Both the position numbers and the translations under genes were made by a program. The notes under the pieces are model-generated. The model did not search any database. It was not told where the DNA came from and saw only the letters and a list, made by a program, of their open reading frames with translations. Below, in pieces: positions 27,201 to 38,448 of a DNA stretch of 64,000 nt. Each line of letters opens with the position of its first letter. The first letter of the stretch is position 1. This DNA comes from Glebionis coronaria (Eukaryota > Streptophyta > Magnoliopsida > Asterales > Asteraceae), in contig CM046878.1 of the NCBI GenBank assembly GCA_025667525.1, positions 396,370,974 to 396,434,973 on the forward strand, given 5' to 3'.

Positions 27201-30200
27201 GGAAGTACTCTTCCACGGGCTCATTATCTTTCGCCTTGGAAGTATTCTTCCACGGGCTCATTATCTTTCGCCGTGGAAGTATTCTTCCACGGCCTCATTA
27301 TCATTCGCCGTGGAAGTACTCTTCCACGGGCTCATTATCATTCGCCGTGGAAGTACTCTTCCACGGGCTCATTATCATTCGCCGTGGAAGTACTCTTCCA
27401 CGGGCTCATTATCATTCTCCGTGGAAGTACTCTTCCACGGGCTCATTATCATTCGCCGTGGAAGTACTCTTCCACGGGCTCATTATCTTTCGCCGTGGAA
27501 GTATTCTTCCACGGGCTCATTATCTTTCGCCGTGGAAGTATTCTTCCACAGCCTCATTATCATTCGCCGTGGAAGTACTCTTCCACGGGCTCATTATCTT
27601 TCGCCGTGGAAGTATTCTTCCACGTGCTCATTATCTTTCGCCGTGGAAGTATTCTTCCATGGCCTCATTAACATTCTCCGTGGAAGTACTCTTCCACGGG
27701 GTCATTATCTTTCGTCGTGGAAGTATTCTTCTACGTGCTCATTATCTTTCGTCGTGGAAGTATTCTTCCACGTGCTCATTATCTTTCGCCGTGGAAGTAT
27801 TCTTCCACGTGCGCATTATCTTTCGTCGTGGAAGTATTCTTCCACGGCCTCATTATCATTCGCCGTGGAAGTACTCTTCCACGGGCTCATTATCTTTCGC
27901 CGTGGAAGTATTCTTCCACGGGCTCATTATCTTTCGCCGTGGAAGTATTCTTCCACGGCCTCATTATCATTCACCGTGGAAGTACTCTTCCACGGTCTCA
28001 TTATCTTTCGCCGTGGAAGTATTCTTCCACGTGCTCATTATCTTTCGCCGTGGAAGTATTCTTCCACGTGCGCATTATCTTTCGCCGTGGAAGTACTCTT
28101 CCACGGGCTCATTATATTTCGCCGTGGAAGTATTCTTCCACGTGCTCATTATCTTTCGCCGTGGAAGTATTCTTCCAGGTGCGCATTATCTTTCGCCGTG
28201 GAAGTATTCTTCCACGGCCTCATTATCATTCGCCGTGGAAGTACTCTTCCACGGGCTCATTATCTTTCGCCGTGGAAGTATTCTTCCACGGGCTCATTAT
28301 CTTTCGCCGTGGAAGTATTCTTCCACGGCCTCATTATCATTCGCCTTGGAAGTACTCTTCCACGGGCTCATTATCTTTCGTCGTGGAAGTATTCTTCCAC
28401 GGGCTAATTATCTTTCGCCGTGGAAGTATTCTTCCACGGCCTCATTATCATTCGACGTGGAAGTACTCTTACACGGGCTCATTATCATTCGCCGTGGAAG
28501 TACTCTTCCACGGGCTCATTATCATTCGCCGTGGAAGTACTCTTCCACGGGCTCATTATCTTTCGCCGTGGAAGTATTCTTCCACGGCCTCATTATCATT
28601 CGCCGTGGAAGTACTCTTCCACGGGCTCATTATCTTTCGCCTTGGAAGTATTCTTCCACGGGCTCATTATCTTTCGCCGTGGAAGTATTCTTCCACGGCC
28701 TCATTATCATTCGCCGTGGAAGTACTCTTCCACGGGCTCATTATCATTCGTCGTGGAAGTACTCTTCCACGGGCTCATTATCATTCGCCGTGGAAGTACT
28801 CTTCCACGGGCTCATTATCATTCGCCGTGGAAGTACTCTTCCACGGGCTCATTATCATTCGCCGTGGAAGTACTCTTCCACGGGCTCATTATCTTTCGCC
28901 GTGGAAGTATTCTTCCACGGGCTCATTATATTTCGCCGTGGAAGTATTCTTCCACAGCCTCATTATCATTCTCCGTGGAAGTACTCTTCCACGGGCTCAT
29001 TATCTTTCGTCGTGGAAGTATTCTTCCACGTGCTCATTATCTTTCGCCGTGGAAGTATTCTTCCACGGCCTCATTAACATTCGCCGTGGAAGTACTCTTC
29101 CACGGGGTCATTATCTTTCGTCGTGGAAGTATTCTTCTACGTGCTCATTATCTTTCGTCGTGGAAGTATTCTTCCACGTGCTCATTATCTTTCGCCGGGG
29201 AAGTATTCTTCCACGGCCTCATTATCATTCGCCGTGGAAGTTCTCTTCGACGGGGTCATTATCTTTCGCCGTGGAAGTATTCTTACACGGTCTCATTATC
29301 TTTCGCCGTGGAAGTATTCTTCCACGTGCTCATTATCTTTCGCCGTGGAAGTATTCTTCCACGTGCGCATTATCTTTCGCCGTGGAAGTATTCTTCCACG
29401 GCCTCATTATCATTCGCCGTGGAAGTACTCTTCCACGGGCTCATTATCTTTCGCCGTGGAAGTATTCTTCCACGGGCTCATTATCTTTCGCCGTGGAAGT
29501 ATTCTTCCACGGCCTCATTATCATTCGCCGTGGAAGTACTCTTCCACGGGCTCATTATCTTTCGTCGTGGAAGTACTCTTCCACGGGCTAATTATCTTTC
29601 GCCGTGGAAGTATTCTTCCACGGCCTCATTATCATTCGCCGTGGAAGTACTCTTCCACGGGCTCATTATCATTCGCCGTGGAAGTACTCTTCCACGGGCT
29701 CATTATCATTCGCCGTGGAAGTACTCTTCCACGGGCTCATTATCTTTCGCCGTGGAAGTATTCTTCCACGGCCTCATTATCATTCGCCGTGGAAGTACTC
29801 TTCCACGGGCTCATTATCTTTCGCCTTGGAAGTATTCTTCCACGGGCTCATTATCTTTCGCCGTGGAAGTATTCTTCCACGGCCTCATTATCATTCGCCG
29901 TGGAAGTACTCTTCCACGGGCTCATTATCATTCGCCGTGGAAGTACTCTTCCACGGGCTCATTATCTTTCACCGTGGAAGTATTCTTCCACGGCCTCATT
30001 ATCATTCTCCGTGGAAGTACTCTTCCACGGGCTCATTATCTTTCGCCTTGGAAGTATTCTTCCACGGGCTCATTGTCTTTCGCCGTGGAAGTATTCTTCC
30101 ACGGCCTCATTATCATTCGCCGTGGAAGTACTCTTCCACGGGCTCATTATCATTCGCCGTGGAAGTACTCTTCCACGGGCTCATTATCATTCGCCGTGGA

Positions 30201-32510
30201 AGTACTCTTCCACGGGCTCATTATCATTCGCCGTGGAAGTACTCTTCCACGGGCTCATTATCATTCGCCGTGGAAGTACTCTTCCACGGGCTCATTATCT
30301 TTCGCCGTGGAAGTATTCTTCCACGGGCTCATTATCTTTCGCCGTGGAAGTATTCTTCCACAGCCTCATTATCATTCGCCGTGGAAGTACTCTTCCACGG
30401 GCTCATTATCTTTCGCCGTGGAAGTATTCTTCCACGTGCTCATTATCTTTCGCCGTGGAAGTATTCTTCCACGGCCTCATTAACATTCGCCGTGGAAGTA
30501 CTCTTCCACAGGGTCATTATCTTTCGTCGTGGAAGTATTCTTCTAGGTGCTCATTATCTTTCGCCGTGGAAGTATTCTTCCACGTGCGCATTATCTTTCG
30601 CCGTGGAAGTATTCTTCCACGGCCTCATTATCATTCTCCGTGGAAGTACTCTTCCACGGGCTCATTATCTTTCGCCGTGGAAGTATTCTTCCACGGGCTC
30701 ATTATCTTTCGCCGTGGAAGTATTCTTCCACGGCCTCATTATCATTCGCCGTGGAAGTACTCTTCCACGGGCTCATTATCTTTCGTCGTGGAAGTATTCT
30801 TCCACGGGCTAATTATCTTTCGCCGTGGAAGTATTCTTCCACGGCCTCATTATCATTCGCCGTGGAAGTACTCTTCCACGGGCTCATTATCATTCGCCGT
30901 GGAAGGACTCTTCCACGGGCTCATTATCATTCGCCGTGGAAGTACTCTTCCACTGGCTCATTATCTTTCGCCGTGGAAGTATTCTTCCACGGCCTCATTA
31001 TCATTCGCCGTGGAAGTACTCTTCCACGGGCTCATTATCTTTCGCCTTGGAAGTATTCTTCCACGGGCTCATTATCTTTCGCCGTGGAAGTATTCTTCCA
31101 CGGCCTCATTATCATTCGCCGTGGAAGTACTCTTCCACGGGCTCATTATCATTCGCCGTGGAAGTACTCTTCCACGGGCTCATTATCATTCGCCGTGGAA
31201 GTACTCTTCCACGGGCTCATTATCATTCGCCGTGGAAGTACTCTTCCACGGGCTCATTATCTTTCACCGTGGAAGTATTCTTCCACGGGCTCATTATCTT
31301 TCGCCGTGGAAGTATTCTTCCACAGCCTCATTATCATTCGCCGTGGAAGTTCTCTTCCACGGAGTCATTATCTTTCGCCGTGGAAGTATTCTTACACGGT
31401 CTCATTATCTTTCGCCGTGGAAGTATTCTTCCACGTGCTCATTATCTTTCGCCGTGGAAGTATTCTTCCACGTGCTCATTATCTTTCGCCATAGAAGTAT
31501 TCTTCCACGGCCTCATTATCATTCGCCGTGGAAGTACTTTTCCACGGGCTCATTATCTTTCGCCGTGGATGTATTCTTCCACGGGCTCATTATCATTCGC
31601 CGTGGAAGTACTCTTCCACGGGCTCATTATCATTCGCCGTGGAATTACTCTTCCACGGGCTCATTATCTTTCGCCGTGGAAGTATTCTTCCACGGGCTCA
31701 TTATCTTTCGCCGTGGAAGTATTCTTCCACGGCCTCATTATCATTCGCCGTGGAAGTACTCTTCCACGGGCTCGTTATCATTCGCCGTGGAAGTATCTCT
31801 TCCACGTGCTCATTATTTTCGCCGTGGAAGTGTCTCTTCCACGTGCTCATTATCTTTCACCGTGGAAGTATTCTTCCACGGCCTCATTATCATTCGCTGT
31901 GGAAGTACTTTTCCACGGGCTCATTATCTTTCGCCGTGGAAGTATTCTTCCACGGGCTCATTATCTTTCGTCGTGGAAGTATTCTTCCACGGCCTCATTA
32001 TCATTCGCCGTGGAAGTACTCTTCCACGGGCTCATTATCATTCGCCGTGGAAGTACTCTTCCACGGGCTCATTATCATTCGCCGTGGAAGTACTCTTCCA
32101 CGGGCTCATTATCATTCGCCGTGGAAGTACTCTTCCACGGGCTCATTATCTTTCGCCGTGGAAGTATTCTTCCACGGGATCATTATCTTTCACCGTGGAA
32201 GTATTCTTCCACGGCCTCATTATCATTCGACGTGGAAGTACTCTTCCACGGGCTCGTTATCATTCACCGTGGAAGTATCTCTTCCACGTGCTCATTATTT
32301 TCGCCGTGGAAGTGTCTCTTCCACGTGCTTCTTATCTTCGCCGTGGAAGTATTTTTTCCACGTGCTCATTATTTTCGCCGTGAAAGTATTCTTCCACGGC
32401 GCATCATTATCTTTTGCCGTGGTAGTACGTCTTCCACTGGTTCATTCTGCCACAGAAGTACGTCTTCTGTTGGTTCATATCTTTGTTACGGAAGTACGTC
32501 TTCCGTGATG
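17984..32510 (+). repeat. 37-bp hairpin minisatellite array (about 390 units)
   Basis: The core unit is CATTATCTTTCGCC followed by GTGGAAG, a TATT or TACT loop, CTTCCAC and GGGCT or GGCCT, 37 bp in all. Arms CCGTGGAAG and CTTCCACGG make a 9-bp stem with a 4-base loop in nearly every unit. Units keep exact 37-bp phase through the markers I measured from 20054 to 31322. Units at the edges (17984-18290 and after 32440) have other stem sequences. All three + frames are largely free of stops because the unit contains none; since 37 is not a multiple of 3, each frame gives a 37-residue repeat. The lack of ATG starts (most apparent ORFs begin with GTG) and the shared structure argue against a protein. 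Confidence 0.97.
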
Positions 32511-33267
32511 AATTACTTGGCCCGGCTAAGAGTGAATTTCCAAAATTTATATCGTTTATACTTAATTAGATGGAGCTTGATCAACTATGTTTAATCCAGG
32601 AAAAACCGTGACAAATTTTGGAAGTGGTTATCAAATGCCGTGGCCGCAAGACGGATGTAATATTCGCATCACTTTGCCACAGAATTACGAATTCTGTTGG
32701 CCTTAAGACGAATGCAATATTCGCACTATGCTGCATCATTAGTAGGTATTAGAAGTACGTCTTCAAATGTTCACGATGCAGCATACGGGTTCCACCTCCA
32801 CCTTCACAAAACCTTCTTATCATCCTCACGTTAGAGATGAATAAGAATGATACCTTGCCAATGCCAGTGTTACCCCGGCTATAAAACACACTTTCTTCTT
32901 ACGGGGTCCTTACCATCTAATCACGGGAAACCAAGCATTCGAGCACATCCACCCGTCTTACGTATACATGTTTTCCCATTTCTTTCGACGTGGATATGCT
33001 TACAGGTAGCGGATATGGTGTAAAGTCTAGTAACCTCGGTGACAACCTCGCATACTAGACTGGGGGGGACATGATGACGTATAGTGGCTATGCTCACTAT
33101 TCGTAATCCCAAACCATCATCTTTTCGCTAAAAGTAGCCCATTACGAGTGGAGCCATATGTTACGGACGACCCACGAGGACGTCGTAGCAGCAAGCCGCA
33201 CGCGGTTGTTTAGTGAGCATGATACACGAATGAGTCTAGCATAAAATGATCATGGACCATATAATAC
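32440..33267 (+). other. Right edge of array and LARD tail
   Basis: Hairpins continue with new stems: ACAGAAG/CTTCTGT (near 32453), ACGGAAG/CTTCCGT (near 32489) and ACAGAATT/AATTCTGT (near 32690), then weaker ones. No gene is supported. At 33053-33085 a G-tract followed by ATGATGACGTATAG resembles the true tract and LTR start at 33268-33295. Confidence 0.6.
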
Positions 33268-33281
33268 TAGACTGGGGGGCA
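33268..33281 (+). other. LARD polypurine tract
   Basis: TAGACTGGGGGGCA directly precedes the 3' LTR. Confidence 0.75.
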
Positions 33282-33600
33282 TGTCGACGTACAGTCAGTA
33301 TTAGGCCCGGCCCAACAGGCCCGCGGCCCACACAAACCTAACTTATCCTTCAAGAAATCCTAGCACTATATAAACAAGGGTAGGGGTATCATTCTACAAC
33401 AGGTTCTCTCTCTTAACCACACCTCTTATACAATATATCGATCAATACTAACTTGACCGTCGGAGGTGGACCCCGGGGCTCCGGCCTCGGGTCCACGTCT
33501 AACCGGTTTACCTTTGTTTGCAGCATTACTCAGCACCCGGGAAGACGACGAACGACCCAAGAGAGTCGTCAGACCGGCCTAGCCAAATTATGCTCCAACA
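33282..33600 (+). repeat. LARD 3' LTR
   Basis: Same ends and length as the left LTR with about six substitutions. Confidence 0.95.
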
Positions 33601-33605
33601 CTTGG

Positions 33606-35113
33606 TAATTAGACAATTTGCACTTTTCAGTACTCACATCACTCATTAATCTTAACACTTCTTTGTTAAGTTTCTCAGTGTTTAACCTACAACCTTTACT
33701 ACAAAAAGCATCATTGTATACCTCATTATCAGATGAAGAGGAGGAGTGTGCCATGAGAGCATATTCAACATGCTCTTCTTCTTCAACCTCAACAATCAGA
33801 GCTTTATCCTCTTCAACATTCTTAGCCAGATAGCTCCAATCCCATCCCATACCATCAATTCCTTGAACTGCAACCATGGCTTTGGAATCTTGAGCTTTAA
33901 CAACTTGACTTGAGGGTTTACCAGCATCAGATCTTCTAGGAGATCTGCATTCCCTCATGAAGTGCCCCATACGATGACAGTTGTAACATTCAACTTTGGA
34001 TTTGTCAAATCCAGCTGTGTCTTTAGCATTGAAGGTCATCTTCTTCTTAAACCTTCTGTTCCACCTATTTGCTCTTATACTAGCAAGAGCAATGTTCCAC
34101 TTAATGTCCATCTCTTCCAAGTGCTCATCACTTATCTGCTCAAGGTCCTCATATGTAATCACTGAACCATTGGGCAAAGAAGCAATATAAGCACATACAG
34201 TATCCAAATCTAAACCAGCAGGTTTAACTCTTGGGGAGTCACTCTTGAATGTGTCAGCGTCTGAATAGGAGACGTTGACAGGACTTGTTCCAGCGTTGAC
34301 ATATGATGATACAGTAACTGGATGCATGTAAGAGTCCTTCTAATTGAATTGACCTTCACTATGAGAGAAGAAGGCCATGTTACTGGTGGTAGACTTGCTT
34401 CCATGCTCTAAAAGAGTTTCATCTTCCAGCATCCTTAGTTTGTTGTAGATGTCATCAAACGAGAAACTCTTATAAGTATTGTTCGCAAGAATAGATCTTG
34501 CCTCAATCTTCCATGCCTCACCAAGACTTTTAAGAAAGGTAGCATTAATGTCGACATCACCAAGTTGTGTCCCCATGAAGGACAACTTGCTTGTAATGTC
34601 AAGCAATCTGCTTCTCACACTACTCAGTTTCTCATTGGGTTGAGCTTTGAAGACAGCATAATCAGGCATGAGTTGCTTTTTCTTCTCTTCCTTAGTGTCT
34701 ACATTGCCACCATATGCAACTTCAAGAGCTTCCCAAAGGTTTTTAGCAGATTCATAGCCTCTATATTTATGCTGGTTCTCTTGTCCCAAAGAGACTTTCA
34801 GAATATTTAGGGCTTTCATGTCGACCCTTTTCTTTGCTATGTCTTCAACAGCCACAGCTCTACCATCTCTAGGTTTTTCTTTCTTATCCTCTTCAGAACA
34901 TCCAGCAACAGCTGATCTTTGAGCAATAACATTAGCAATCTTTTGGGCTTTATCGAATGTGTTTCCATATTCAATAACCTCCCAGAGTGTGTAGTCATAG
35001 ATTCCCAGATATTGCTCAAAGTTGAATTTCCACAAATCAAAGTTGGTTGCATCAAGCATGGGAATCTTGATGTTTGGTAAAGATGAGGAGGAGGAGGTTA
35101 TTGCTTCAGACAT
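33606..35113 (-). pseudogene. Copia gag, N-terminal part (stop inside, cut by LARD)
   Basis: The ORF starts with MSEAITSSSSSLPN and shows a UBN2-type gag core: MLDATNFDLWKFNFEQYL, YESAKNLWEALEVAYGG, LRMLEDETLLEHGS. An in-frame TAG at 34340-34342 divides it; the same frame then goes on to a CCHC knuckle (CYNCHRMGHFMREC near 33970) and an acidic stretch. The frame reaches the LARD duplication at 33605 and continues in frame at 15685. The TAG sits where the linker before the knuckle would be, so a truncated gag lacking the knuckle could be made, or this is simple decay. Confidence 0.9.
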
Positions 35114-35198
35114 GATGTTGTTAGGGTTTTTGAGAAAATTAGGGTTTTGGTGATTTTTAGGGTTCTTGTGTTCTTTAAGATCAAAAGTTCCTCAACAA

Positions 35199-35210
35199 GC
35201 TCTGATACCA
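35199..35210 (-). other. Copia primer binding site
   Basis: TGGTATCAGAGC on the - strand, two bases inside the 5' LTR. It matches the 3' end of initiator methionine tRNA, the standard primer of plant Copia elements. Confidence 0.92.
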
Positions 35211-35212
35211 CT

Positions 35213-35730
35213 TGTTGATCCCAAACTTAGATCGATTTAGCTTTATGTATACGAGATTAGATCAAGTAATACACTTAGAGAAACCTTTGTATATGCTTAT
35301 GATAATCTAAGTGTTATGCGGAATTAACACTTAAACAAGAACACACAATGATATAAACAAACTTTCACTTTGATTAATGATATCAAACTTGCTTACAATG
35401 AAAGTAGTTTACGAATGAAAACTTATATGAAACATTAACCTAAAGGTCTTCTTTTATAGACATAAGAAGCCTTGTACAATAATCTACGTATCAGCTTTTC
35501 TAGGTAAAGATAAATATAGAAAATACATTGTTATTCCTATCTTTACTAGAAGTAAACTAGAATACAATAAACGCGTAGAGTATATCTTCCCATCAGTGCT
35601 TGTCTTCAATGTGTCAACGCTTGACTCTACCTTGTCAACGCTTGAGCTGTCAGCGCTTGTTTTGTTTTTGTCAACGCTTGTTTTACTCTTGTCAGCGCTC
35701 AAGTGATCTGGCCTTAATTTATTCTCAACA
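35213..35730 (-). repeat. Copia 5' LTR
   Basis: It starts TGTTGATCCC and ends ATTCTCAACA on the + strand; the length equals the left copy. Read on the - strand, upstream of the TATA box, it holds five to six direct copies of an AGCGYTGACA motif spaced about 20-27 bp, which could act as an enhancer. Confidence 0.95.
35451..35458 (-). promoter_or_regulatory. TATA box of the Copia 5' LTR
   Basis: TATAAAAG on the - strand within GTCTATAAAAGAAGACC, placed about 270 bases into the LTR and just downstream of the repeated GCGYTGACA motifs. The same box is at 2250-2257 in the other LTR. Confidence 0.6.
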
Positions 35731-35735
35731 ATATA

Positions 35736-38407
35736 TAAATCAAGCATACATATTAAACAGTCCATGAGACCGTAGCCTCAATATTACCATTATAGGTAAT
35801 ATTATCATCGTTATTAGCATCGTATCATATTGTATTGAAATACATTTCAGTTACATTTGGATTATAATTAGCCGCATGACATTGTTACCTTACTATCACA
35901 ACAACGTGCCGCGAACCCGACAAACAATTTGCCCATGTAATTTAGCGTGTCGTCACAAAAATCACGCTATGTAAATGTTCTCATACATAAATTTGCTTAC
36001 CAATAAATGTGGTACGACGGGGATCAACCGTCAAGGCGCGAACTGGGGTGATCGTCCCCAAATAGTACTATCATATGCATAAGCGTCTACCAAATCCCGG
36101 TAGTTCACAATTCATGCTAATGGGACTTTGAGTGACATAACCTAACTACTAATAATCCTTTTTATCTCGTTTATAGGGTCATAGCATCATTCGGGTCCAT
36201 ATCATTAAGCATACCATCGGGACTACTTGTGTTCTATTTTTATCAAAAACTAGCATTTTATCTCCCTCGCGGGTTTACGAATCATTTTATAAAACATTTA
36301 AAAGAGTGCGAGGCTATGAACTCACGTTGATAATGAAAGGCGGATTATCGGCTACGGGCGTGCTTCGGTCACGGAAACCTATATAAATAATAATCGGTCT
36401 TAGACTTTTATCCAATGACTTTATCAAAATAACAAATATACATATGATAATTTTGTACATATGATGATGATCAAGTGGGTTTATATATTCTTATTTACTC
36501 ATTTTAGTGTTTATGTATTGGTAACTTTTTACTAGTTTACTAGTTTTATCTATTTACATGTTTTAAGTCCAATAAGCTTATTATAAGTTCTTTAACTTGT
36601 ATTAATCCATTTTATACTTTTATTATCAGTATTTATACTTTACATGTTGGGCCCAAATGGGTTAAGCCCAATAAGTACTTTTTATAAGTGTTTAACTTAT
36701 TTAGTTAAATTATTAGTCCAATAATGCTAACTTAGCTCGTTAATGTCCGTATGTCATATAGTTCGGGTTTTATCGGTTTTTACTTGTATTAGATACTTAT
36801 ATATCAATATATGACTTTTAAAAACTTTACATTAGACGGGTTTGATCGTCTAAGTTTTAATTGGCGAAAAACGTTAATTTTACGGTAATAGCCGAAAAAG
36901 TCGTAAAAATCATGTTTATAGTTTTTATAACTTATAAATCTTATTCAACTATCATTTTTATAAAATGTCCATTTATTTAACCCTATACATATTTATATAA
37001 ATGAAATTCATAAGTTAGTGGGTTTTAATTTCACATTTTATACTATATTATTTGAGTGCTTATATAATAGTATTAAACATTAATTCTTCAAAATCTGATT
37101 TTTAGTTTCATCTTCACCATTTTTATCATATCTAGAGTTCTACAATGAGTTAGAAGCTCATTTGGATGGCATGAACTTTATATTATGTTCTACAATTAAG
37201 TTTGTTATAGCTACTGCTCATTCTATGTTTAACTATCCTTAACAGTCCCTACAAAACAGACTATTCAGATTAGCACACTCATCTAGTTTTGATCATATCT
37301 CACTCATTTTAATGATTCCATTGCATGGCCAACTCTCACATGTGTATGACATATTATACTTACTGTAAATAGATTCCACCATGCAATTTTATCAGTTTAA
37401 GTCTTGGTTAATTACTGTTTTTATACAGCCAACAATTTAAGCATGATTTTAGCCTTATTTCTTATGTTTATTCATCTTTTTAAGCATATTTATCAACACT
37501 TGATCCCCACATACATTTTTATCATCATATATTCATCATATACATATACAACAAGGAAGAAAATACATTTGATCTTTACAAAAATAACAAGAGAAATGGA
37601 AAGGATGATCTTCTTTACCAACCAAGATTATATCTTGTTTTTGGAAGACAACAACTTGATGAACACCAAATATATCTCCAAGATCATCAATTACCAAGAA
37701 AGTTTGTTGAAAAATTAGCCCTAGGACACAAGCAAATCACCTCCTTTGTTGTTAAAATGGCTACCAATCAATCAAGGCTTCAAGGTTTCTCCATATTATG
37801 GCTAGATAACATGTATCTTGTGGCTAGAAAAGATCAAATGGTGGTGTATGGTGGTGTTGTGGGACGGCAATGGTAGAGAGAGTGGGAGAGTATTAGTTGT
37901 TTTGCATGTTAGAAATGGAAGTAAATGGAAATGGTTAGTGGTTTTGTGGTTAGTGGGATGAAGTAGCTTCAAAATGAAGCTTAAGTTACATGTGTAACTT
38001 AAGTTAGTGTAGGATGCCACATCTTTGATGTGGTGTCCTAGTTTGGCACTCCCTTTGTAGTGGGGTGGGATAAACTAGTTTTGTCTCATCCCGCTAATTT
38101 ACGGGTATTCCTCGATTCTAGTTTCCTCGATTTACGTGCCCTCGGGTCGTTTTACGAAAAACGTTTTTATAAATTATGAATCAACGGCACAAAACGAATC
38201 TAATAAAAATTGTCTCATCAAAAACGGAGTTCAAAAACGTAAATACGTAATCCTATGGTTTCCGGTTTAGTCGTAAAAGACGCTAAATTATGCACGTAAG
38301 CCCAAATTTAAATCCGTAAATTGTGAGTTCATCAACCAACACAAAAATAAGTTTCAAAATATAATACGAGAAAATAATTTACTACCTGAAAATGTTAGAT
38401 TGTCACA
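35736..38407 (-). repeat. Tekay 3' LTR, main fragment
   Basis: This continues the left LTR after the Copia element and ends in GATTGTCACA at 38407. It aligns with 51919-54587. Total left LTR length is 3081 bp against 3078 bp on the right. No gene was seen. Confidence 0.93.
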
Positions 38408-38424
38408 GCTTTTCCTCCTAAAAG
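38408..38424 (-). other. Tekay polypurine tract
   Basis: On the - strand the bases just before the 3' LTR read TTTTAGGAGGAAAAGC. A purine run directly abutting the LTR is the plus-strand primer of LTR elements. Confidence 0.75.
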
Positions 38425-38448
38425 GGATCAACGTCCTCGTGATCCATT

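Larger units (their letters stand above)
15686..33600 (+). mobile_element. Non-coding LTR element (LARD type) filled by a hairpin minisatellite
   Basis: Two 319-bp LTRs (15686-16004, 33282-33600), CTTGG duplications (15681-15685, 33601-33605), a primer site and a polypurine tract define a complete 17.9-kb element on the + strand. It has no gag or pol and must rely on proteins from a partner. Its interior is 2 kb of non-coding sequence with AT-rich hairpins, about 14.5 kb of tandem hairpin units and 0.77 kb of tail. By hand count the LTRs differ at about 6 of 319 positions. Tandem repeats inside non-coding parts of plant LTR elements are known from Retand and Tat/Ogre-type elements. Confidence 0.95.
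2012..35730 (-). mobile_element. SIRE-like Copia element with third ORF, carrying two nested insertions
   Basis: It has 518-bp LTRs at 2012-2529 and 35213-35730, TG...CA ends, the ATATA duplication at 2007-2011 and 35731-35735, a classic primer site and a polypurine tract. Without the LARD and the solo LTR it is about 12 kb. Order on the - strand: gag, protease, integrase, RT, RNase H, a non-coding spacer, and a long ORF3 downstream of pol as in SIRE/Maximus-type elements. By hand count the two LTRs differ at about 10 of 518 positions, so insertion is fairly recent. Confidence 0.95.

Noticed and set aside
17984..32510. CRISPR-like palindromic repeat array
   Set aside because: There are no unique spacers; units are contiguous, and the array sits inside a plant LTR element.
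18069..32594. Many long overlapping + strand reading frames of up to about 1,090 codons in the tandem array
   Set aside because: The 37-bp unit has no stop in any + frame, so all three frames stay open and give the same kind of 37-residue repeat. Most apparent starts are GTG, and conservation follows the hairpin rather than codons.
37404..37718. Short ORFs in the Tekay LTRs (37404-37718, 53584-54057 and opposite-strand ones)
   Set aside because: They occur in both LTR copies with different lengths and frames and have no domain or codon signal.
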